Source: Elusimicrobia bacterium CG08_land_8_20_14_0_20_59_10
Lineage (GTDB): Bacteria; Elusimicrobiota; Elusimicrobia; Elusimicrobiales; UBA9959
Assembly: GCA_002779045.1 (NCBI GenBank)
Contig: PEXO01000028.1
Span: 1 to 5,966, forward strand
Reading direction: 5' to 3'
Length of the DNA stretch: 5,966 bases
The position numbers and the translations under genes were made by a program. Under the pieces are notes generated by a model, which was given only the letters and a program-made list of their open reading frames with translations, was not told where the DNA came from and ran no database searches. Every line of letters starts with the position of its first letter. Position 1 is the stretch's first letter. Below are positions 1 to 4,673 of the stretch, in pieces.

Positions 1-70
1 CTACCCTTACATTTGTGGTGCGGTAGATATTGTCCCGGGACTGCAGACTGAAAAAAAGAACTTTAGCCAT
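1..70 (-). CDS. N-terminal fragment of an unidentified protein, cut by the left window edge
   Basis: An open frame begins at an ATG (complement of 68-70) and runs leftwards off the window for 23 codons. The peptide begins MAKVLFFSL and continues to RDNIYRTTNVRV at the edge. A short hydrophobic strand right after the start fits the first beta-strand of a Rossmann-like or other alpha/beta domain. From memory, the pattern resembles the start of some cobalamin-binding radical SAM proteins, but 23 residues cannot establish this. The gene lies 58 bp downstream of the DegT-family aminotransferase on the same strand, so it is probably in the same operon. I see no Shine-Dalgarno site before this ATG. 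A GTG two codons upstream (74-76) is an alternative start. The reading frame is plausible, the function unknown. Confidence 0.45.
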   Translation of the reverse strand, partial: MAKVLFFSLQSRDNIYRTTNVRV

Positions 71-76
71 GGTCAC

Positions 77-103
77 GGAGGGCCGCGCACTTCGCGGTCC
101 CCC
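77..103 (-). other. GC-rich intercistronic hairpin
   Basis: Two 11-nt arms (77-87 and 93-103) flank a 5-nt loop. On the minus-strand RNA they pair with one G-U wobble and one A-C mismatch. No T-tract follows on either strand, so this is not a standard intrinsic terminator. It sits between the aminotransferase stop and the next start codon on the same strand, ending about 6 nt before that ATG. It could attenuate translation or stabilise the upstream mRNA end. In DNA this GC-rich a chance hairpin is possible. Confidence 0.4.
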
Positions 104-128
104 GCTCCTTATCTCCCTGCGGGCTTCT

Positions 129-1253
129 TCAGAGCTTTACGGCCTGCTTCACCGCGTCGGTCACGATCTTTATCTGTTCGCCCGTCAGCTCCGGGAACAT
201 CGGCAGCGAGAAGACGGTATCCTGCACCGCCTCGCAGACCGGCAGGTCGCCGAGCTTCCCGCCCAGATGCGCGTACGCTTTCTGCAGGTGCAGCGATATC
301 GGGTAATAGATCTGGTTGGCTATGCCCTGTCCGGTCAGGTGCTTCTGCGCATTGTCGCGCTTGGCCTTCGCGTCGAAGCGTATGGTGTAATAGTTGAAGG
401 AATGGCGCGCATTGGCCGGCGTCACCGGGGTAATGCAGACGCCCTTAAGGGCTTCGGCGTACCCGGCGGCCGCGGCATTGCGCATTTCCGTCCATTTCTC
501 AACGTGCCGGAGGCGTATGGAGAGCACGGCGGCCTGCACGGTGTCCAGGCGGGCATTGAAGCCTTCCATGTCGTGTATATAGCGCACCTTGCTGCCGTGG
601 TTCCGGAGGGCTTTTAGCTCCTCGTAGATCTTGTCGTCATTGGTGGTGACGGCGCCGCCGTCCCCGAACGCGCCGAGGTTCTTGGCCGGAAAGAAGCTGA
701 AAGTGCCGCAGTCGCCTATATTGCCCAGGTATTTCCAGTCCTTGCCGCCCAGCAGGTATTTGCCGGTGAAGGCCTGCGCGGTGTCTTCAATTACGCGCAG
801 GTCGTGCTTTTTGGCTATGGCCATGAGGGCGTCCATGTCGCAGGGCATGCCGTAGAGGTGCACAGGGAGTATGGCCCGGGTCTTTGGGGTGAGTTTTTTC
901 TCCACGGAAACGGGGTCCAGGGTGTAGGTGACGGGGTCGATATCGGCGAAGACCGGCTTAGCGCCGGCCTGGCTGATGGTCTCGGCGGTGGCTATGAAAG
1001 TGAACGGGGAGGTGATTACCTCGTCGCCGGGCTTTATGCCGCTGGCTATGAGGGCCAGGCGCAGCGCGTCGGTGCCGTTGGCCACGCCCACGGCGTATTT
1101 GGCGCCGTTATGGGCGGCGAACTCCTTCTCGAATCTGGCAACTTCTTCGCCGAGTATGAAATTAGCTTTGTTGAATACGCCTTTAACGGCGGTTTCTATC
1201 TCGTCCTTAAGGGGGGGGTATCCCGCAAGCATATCAACCATTGGTACTTTCAT
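129..1253 (-). CDS. DegT/DnrJ/EryC1/StrS-family PLP-dependent sugar aminotransferase
   Basis: The 374-residue product has the normal length and fold signature of the DegT/DnrJ/EryC1/StrS family. These fold-type I enzymes usually transfer an amino group to a nucleotide-linked keto-sugar in the cytoplasm, for surface polysaccharide, O-antigen or antibiotic sugars. Visible motifs are GTDAL at 60-64 (PLP phosphate region), IEDTAQA at 155-161 with Asp157 for the pyridine nitrogen, and SFFPAKNLG at 186-194 with Lys191 as the Schiff-base lysine. GFNARLDTVQAA at 231-242 is also typical. Having Lys rather than His at the PLP position argues for an aminotransferase and against a ColD-type dehydratase. 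SFFPAKNLGAFGDGG recalls the WbpE-like branch, but the substrate cannot be assigned. The ATG start is fixed by a GGAGG site 8 nt upstream. Codons 12-15 contain a run of eight C residues on the coding strand. A sugar-aminotransferase role with the downstream partial gene is inference. Confidence 0.93.
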   Translation of the reverse strand: MKVPMVDMLAGYPPLKDEIETAVKGVFNKANFILGEEVARFEKEFAAHNGAKYAVGVANGTDALRLALIASGIKPGDEVITSPFTFIATAETISQAGAKPVFADIDPVTYTLDPVSVEKKLTPKTRAILPVHLYGMPCDMDALMAIAKKHDLRVIEDTAQAFTGKYLLGGKDWKYLGNIGDCGTFSFFPAKNLGAFGDGGAVTTNDDKIYEELKALRNHGSKVRYIHDMEGFNARLDTVQAAVLSIRLRHVEKWTEMRNAAAAGYAEALKGVCITPVTPANARHSFNYYTIRFDAKAKRDNAQKHLTGQGIANQIYYPISLHLQKAYAHLGGKLGDLPVCEAVQDTVFSLPMFPELTGEQIKIVTDAVKQAVKL

Positions 1254-1261
1254 TATGTAGG

Positions 1262-1266
1262 CCTCC
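1262..1266 (-). promoter_or_regulatory. Shine-Dalgarno site of the aminotransferase gene
   Basis: On the minus strand GGAGG lies 8 nt before the ATG at 1253. This is a canonical sequence and spacing and it settles the start codon. It also shows that this organism uses Shine-Dalgarno initiation, in contrast to the other genes in the window. Confidence 0.85.
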
Positions 1267-1288
1267 GTTGCTAAGACTTCTTAAAGTT

Positions 1289-1318
1289 ATTGTATAAAAA
1301 TATCTCCACAGTTCTCAA
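1289..1318 (-). promoter_or_regulatory. Predicted sigma70-type promoter of the aminotransferase gene
   Basis: On the minus strand a TTGAGA -35 box (1313-1318, five of six consensus bases) is followed after 18 nt by a TACAAT -10 box (1289-1294, five of six). An overlapping TATACA gives 16-nt spacing as an alternative. Transcription would begin near 1282, giving a leader of roughly 29 nt that contains the GGAGG site. The AT-rich stretch stands out from the surrounding GC-rich sequence. Confidence 0.65.
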
Positions 1319-1326
1319 TCGGCCGC

Positions 1327-1358
1327 GCCGCGGGCGTGCGGGTGCCGCCGCCGCGGGC
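1327..1358. repeat. Pair of 9-bp direct repeats in the divergent intergenic region
   Basis: GCCGCGGGC occurs at 1327-1335 and again at 1350-1358, 23 bp apart start to start, about two helical turns. Each copy contains the palindrome CCGCGG. The pair brackets the expected -35 position of the PBP promoter, so it could be an operator. In such GC-rich sequence a chance repeat is also likely. Confidence 0.3.
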
Positions 1359-1361
1359 ATT

Positions 1362-1370
1362 TGGTATAAT
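1362..1370 (+). promoter_or_regulatory. Extended -10 promoter element of the class A PBP gene
   Basis: TGGTATAAT matches the extended -10 consensus TGnTATAAT exactly (hexamer 1365-1370). No good -35 is present at 16-18 bp spacing; the sequence there is GC-rich, and extended -10 promoters can do without one. Transcription would start around 1377-1379, only about 6-8 nt before the ATG at 1385. Confidence 0.7.
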
Positions 1371-1384
1371 TACTGCGGACTTTT

Positions 1385-3529
1385 ATGGGATTAATACGCT
1401 GGTTCTTCGAGTATCTCGACGGCCTTTCGGCGCGCGAGCTCGTCCTTAAGGTCGTCTACCTGACCGCCGCTTTCCTGATCGTGGTGATAGTTTCCGCTTC
1501 CCTGGTAATGCGTAATATTCTTACGGATATCCCGTCCATAGACAAGCTGGACGAGTATACGCCGTCGCTTACCACCTATGTCTACGACATAAACAACCAG
1601 ATCATAGCCGAATTTTCCGTGGAGAAGCGGGCTATACTGCCGCTAAGCAAGATACCGGTGGACATACAGAACGCCGTTATCGCCATGGAGGACCGGAACT
1701 TCTTCCGGCACTGGGGCATCTCGCCGCGCGGTATCATGCGCGCCCTTATGCGCGACATCCTGCACCGCCGCAGCGCGCAGGGCGGGTCAACTATCACCCA
1801 GCAGCTTTCCCGCGGTATTTTCCTGAAGCCGGAGAAGACCGTTACCCGCAAAATAAAGGAGATCGTTCTCGCGCTGCAGATAGAGCGTAACTTTTCCAAG
1901 CCGGAGATCCTGACCCTGTACCTGAACCAGATCTATTTAGGGCACGGCGTTTACGGCGTGCAGTCGGCCGCCAGGCTGTATTTCGGCAAGGACGTTTCCG
2001 AGATGACGCTCGGGGAATGCGCGCTGCTTACGGGCCTTATCCCTTCACCGGAGCGCTTCTCCCCGTTCAATGATCCCGACAGGGCCGTCCAGCGCCGCAG
2101 GCTGGTGCTGCAGCGCATGAAGGCCGGGAACTATATAACCGACAAGGAGGCGCAGGACGCCGCCGACGAGCCCATCCCCACCGAAAAATCCACCCTTTTC
2201 ACCAGCCGCGCGGCCTATTTCGTGGAGTATGTGCGCCAGCTGCTGGAACCGAAATACGGGGTGACGCAGCTCTGGAAGGGCGGCCTGAAGATATACACCA
2301 CGCTGGACCTCTCCATGCAGGTGCCGGCCGAGGAGATAATGGAAAAATTCCTGGCCCAGTACGACCAGGACGCCGAGAAGAGCCGCGCCGCCGAAGAGAA
2401 AGCTCAGGAAGCCGACAAGGAAAAAGAAGCGGAGGTGGCACGGTCCTCCGTATCGCTGCAGGGCGCTTTTGTAATCCTGGATACCAAGACCGGTGCTATT
2501 AAGTCCATGATAGGCGGGCGCGATTACCGCAAAAGCAAGTTCAACCGCATCACGCAGGCGGCCCGCCAGCCAGGCTCCACCTTCAAACCCATGGTCTGGA
2601 TGGCGGCGCTGATGAACGGCTATACCCCGGCCAGCATAGTGGAAGATTCGCCGATGGCCTACTATTACGACGGCAAGGACTGGCGGCTGCTGGAGGGCGC
2701 CACCGATCAGTACGCCATAGACCTGGCCATACAGCCCTTCGTGGGCAACAAGGATTTCAAGATCTGGGTTCCCAATAACTACGACGGAAAGACGATGGGC
2801 CGCATAACGGCGCGGCGCGGCCTGGAGCTTTCACGCAACCTGGCTTCCATCTTCCTGGTGACGCATGTGGGGCCCACGCAGGTGGTGGAAGTGGCCCACC
2901 GCGCCGGGATCACGCGTAATCTCGACGCGGTCCCTTCCATAGGGCTTGGCACTTCCCTGGTAAGCCCGATGGAGATGGCCACTTCCTTTTCTACTTTCGC
3001 CAATGGCGGCATCCACGCCTTGCCGTTCGGCGTGCTGAAGGTGACGGACAAGCAGGGGCGCGTGCTGGAAGAGTCGATGCCGGAAGAGACGGAGAGTTTC
3101 TCGCCGCAGCTTTCTTATGTGCTGGTCAATATGATGAAAGGCGTGGTGCAGCGGGGCACCGGAGTTTATGCCGCGAAACTGAAGAGGCCCCTGGCGGGCA
3201 AGACCGGCACCAGCCAGGATTCCAAGGATATGTGGTTCATAGGCATGACGCCGGACCTGACGGCGGCCGCCTGGATGGGCTACGACGATTTTGCCTCCAT
3301 CCCCATGAAGAACTGGACCAGCGGGATGGTAGTGCCCTGGTGGACCGAAATAATGGAGGTTATACTGAAAGACCAGCCGGTGCGCGATTTCCCCGTGCCG
3401 GAGGGGATCGTTTTCGTCACGGTGGACCAGGAAACCGGGAAGCTGGCTTTACCCACCTGTAAGAAGAAGCTGCTGGAAGCCTTCGTGGCCGGTACCGAAC
3501 CAACAGAATTCTGCGACGTAGTGCATTAA
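1385..3529 (+). CDS. mrcA: Class A penicillin-binding protein 1A (peptidoglycan glycosyltransferase/transpeptidase)
   Basis: This 714-residue bifunctional enzyme polymerises lipid II and cross-links stem peptides at the outer face of the cytoplasmic membrane. A short cytoplasmic N-terminus precedes one membrane anchor (about residues 20-43). The GT51 domain shows EDRNFFRHWG with catalytic Glu102, GGSTITQQL at 133-141, RKIKE with Glu159, and LYLNQIYLGHGVYGV at 178-192. The transpeptidase domain shows Ser398-x-x-Lys401 (STFK), Ser483-Arg-Asn485 and Lys606-Thr-Gly. All signature residues of both active sites are present, so the enzyme should be active. A Lys/Glu/Ala-rich, probably helical linker (about 315-353) joins the domains. 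No OB-like insert is evident, which fits the shorter length compared with about 850 residues in E. coli PBP1a. An in-frame TAA at 1367-1369 rules out an upstream ATG, GTG or TTG start, and a later start would lose the anchor. No clear Shine-Dalgarno site is present. The gene converges on alr. Confidence 0.96.
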   Translation: MGLIRWFFEYLDGLSARELVLKVVYLTAAFLIVVIVSASLVMRNILTDIPSIDKLDEYTPSLTTYVYDINNQIIAEFSVEKRAILPLSKIPVDIQNAVIAMEDRNFFRHWGISPRGIMRALMRDILHRRSAQGGSTITQQLSRGIFLKPEKTVTRKIKEIVLALQIERNFSKPEILTLYLNQIYLGHGVYGVQSAARLYFGKDVSEMTLGECALLTGLIPSPERFSPFNDPDRAVQRRRLVLQRMKAGNYITDKEAQDAADEPIPTEKSTLFTSRAAYFVEYVRQLLEPKYGVTQLWKGGLKIYTTLDLSMQVPAEEIMEKFLAQYDQDAEKSRAAEEKAQEADKEKEAEVARSSVSLQGAFVILDTKTGAIKSMIGGRDYRKSKFNRITQAARQPGSTFKPMVWMAALMNGYTPASIVEDSPMAYYYDGKDWRLLEGATDQYAIDLAIQPFVGNKDFKIWVPNNYDGKTMGRITARRGLELSRNLASIFLVTHVGPTQVVEVAHRAGITRNLDAVPSIGLGTSLVSPMEMATSFSTFANGGIHALPFGVLKVTDKQGRVLEESMPEETESFSPQLSYVLVNMMKGVVQRGTGVYAAKLKRPLAGKTGTSQDSKDMWFIGMTPDLTAAAWMGYDDFASIPMKNWTSGMVVPWWTEIMEVILKDQPVRDFPVPEGIVFVTVDQETGKLALPTCKKKLLEAFVAGTEPTEFCDVVH

Positions 3530-3532
3530 AAA

Positions 3533-3567
3533 GGGGACAGGTTTGTTTTTTTAAACAGCCTATCCCC
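3533..3567. terminator. Bidirectional intrinsic terminator between convergent genes
   Basis: Arms GGGGACAGG (3533-3541) and CCTATCCCC (3559-3567) pair over nine positions with one mismatch. Inside the loop GTTT (3545-3548) can pair with AAAC (3553-3556), extending the hairpin. The plus transcript continues into TGTTTTATTT, and the minus transcript continues into TTTTT. It therefore suits termination of both the PBP gene and alr, whose stop codons lie 3 bp before and 4 bp after it. Confidence 0.75.
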
Positions 3568-3571
3568 TGTT

Positions 3572-4645
3572 TTATTTGTATATCCGGGGTATCCTGGCGT
3601 TGGCGGCGGTGCGGCGCACATGCAGGGCCACGGCGGCGCCGGGCCTGGCCGCCGGTATGCCTGTGACGTCCAGCAGTGTATGCGAGATGCCGGTCTTGCC
3701 CACAAAGAAAGCTTTTTTTCCGCCGATCATCCCCCAGTACCTGAAGCCCGACGTGATGCGTATCTGCCTTTCGGCGGGTTCCATGGTAAGGCCGTCCGAA
3801 TAACCGGCGGGTATGGTGGCCAGGCGCATGGCGCGCGGCGCAATGTATTCGCTGGAATAACCCAGCGCTTCGCCTTTCTTCACGTCCTTCACCGAAATTA
3901 TCCTGGCATAGAACTGCCAGGGTCTACCTAGCCCCGGCAGCGGCGGGCCCTGCCTCTTCTTTTTGTAGATATTAGTGGGGTAGATGCCGTACAGCAAATT
4001 GCCTATGCGCACCATGTCCAGCTGCCAGCGGGGGAAATCGCAGAGGATGGCGCTGTTGGCGGCGTGGGCTATAAGGCCGGGAGCCTGCCTGCGCAGTTCC
4101 CGCGCCAGCGCGCTGAAGGCTGAAAGTTTTTCTTCGGCTTCCGTCATGTTCTGCTGCGGGCGGTAGGCCAGGTGGGCCGACAGGCCGCGCGGCAGGGCAT
4201 TTTTGAAACCCAGGGCCTTCCTGAGGAAATCCGCCGCCTTGCCCGGTTCCACGCCCCAGCGGCGCAGGCCCAGGTCCATATCAATGTGATAGGGGACCGG
4301 TGTTTTCGCCGCTTTATCCAGGGCCTTGATGAATTCCAGCGAGTCCGCCGACGGCACCAGGCGGTTCTTGACTATGGCCGGGGCTTCTTCCGGCAGCGAA
4401 GGCGCCAGCAGGAAGATCTCCGCGCGCGGGAAAGCTTCCCTTAAAGGCAGGGCTTCTTCCGCGGTAAGCAACCCTAGGCAGCCGGCTCCGTTGGCAAGCG
4501 CCGTCCGCGCCACGGCGGCCGCCCCGTGGCCGTAGCCGTCGGCTTTTACCACCGCCATGAACTTAACGCCGGGACCCAGCGCCTTCTTAATAATGCGCGC
4601 ATTGGCGGCCAGTACCCGCAGGTCTATCTCAACCCATTTCAGCAT
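3572..4645 (-). CDS. alr: Alanine racemase, divergent and C-terminally shortened
   Basis: This 357-residue PLP enzyme of fold type III would interconvert L- and D-alanine in the cytoplasm, supplying D-Ala for peptidoglycan. The N-terminal barrel is well conserved: VVKADGYGHG with PLP-binding Lys34 and Tyr38, LGLRRWG with Arg129, HAANSA at 194-199, and VRIGNLLYG at 212-220 with Arg213. In the C-terminal domain LGYSSEY places Tyr263 at the catalytic tyrosine position, followed by GYSDG at 281-285. Two canonical elements are missing. The usual CMDQ motif is replaced by GISH (319-322). The usual segment with the TI-x-YE tyrosine is reduced to about a dozen residues before the terminal RIPRIY. Reduced or altered activity, or a divergent lineage-specific form, is possible. 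An in-frame TGA at 4664-4666 excludes an upstream start. An AGG only 3 nt before the ATG is a poor Shine-Dalgarno site. The gene is divergent from mfd. Confidence 0.92.
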   Translation of the reverse strand: MLKWVEIDLRVLAANARIIKKALGPGVKFMAVVKADGYGHGAAAVARTALANGAGCLGLLTAEEALPLREAFPRAEIFLLAPSLPEEAPAIVKNRLVPSADSLEFIKALDKAAKTPVPYHIDMDLGLRRWGVEPGKAADFLRKALGFKNALPRGLSAHLAYRPQQNMTEAEEKLSAFSALARELRRQAPGLIAHAANSAILCDFPRWQLDMVRIGNLLYGIYPTNIYKKKRQGPPLPGLGRPWQFYARIISVKDVKKGEALGYSSEYIAPRAMRLATIPAGYSDGLTMEPAERQIRITSGFRYWGMIGGKKAFFVGKTGISHTLLDVTGIPAARPGAAVALHVRRTAANARIPRIYK

Positions 4646-4657
4646 ATGCCTGCCGAA

Positions 4658-4666
4658 ATTATATCA
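4658..4666 (-). promoter_or_regulatory. Extended -10 promoter element of alr
   Basis: On the minus strand TGATATAAT is an exact extended -10 (hexamer 4658-4663). It ends 12 nt before the alr ATG. The -35 region would fall inside the first codons of mfd and is weak. The predicted transcript start is about 5-6 nt before the start codon, so the message would be almost leaderless. Confidence 0.65.
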
Positions 4667-4667
4667 T
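4662..4667 (+). promoter_or_regulatory. Candidate -10 box of mfd
   Basis: TATCAT matches five of six -10 consensus bases and ends 6 nt before the mfd ATG. Transcription would start at or next to the A of that ATG, giving a leaderless mRNA. No convincing -35 is visible (TTCAGC at 4638-4643 is weak). The box overlaps the alr -10 on the other strand. mfd could instead be transcribed from further upstream inside alr. Confidence 0.35.
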
Positions 4668-4673
4668 TAACCT

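Noticed and set aside
30..617. 195-codon open frame on the plus strand
   Set aside because: It lies antisense to the well-supported aminotransferase, has no recognisable motif and no Shine-Dalgarno site, and is explained by the lack of stop codons in GC-rich coding DNA.
804..1274. 156-codon plus-strand open frame rich in Gly, Glu and Val
   Set aside because: It is fully antisense to the aminotransferase gene; its composition mirrors the opposite-strand codons and it shows no domain.
1273..1282. AAGA-CT-TCTT inverted repeat at the predicted aminotransferase transcript start
   Set aside because: Four-base arms are too short to support an operator claim.
2199..2441. 80-codon minus-strand open frame inside the PBP gene
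   Set aside because: It is antisense to the Lys/Glu-rich linker of the PBP; its Arg/Pro-rich product is typical of noise.
2375..2445. Charged Lys/Glu/Ala stretch in the PBP (about residues 331-352) as a possible inserted domain
   Set aside because: It is best read as a helical linker between the glycosyltransferase and transpeptidase domains; both flanking domains are intact and in frame.
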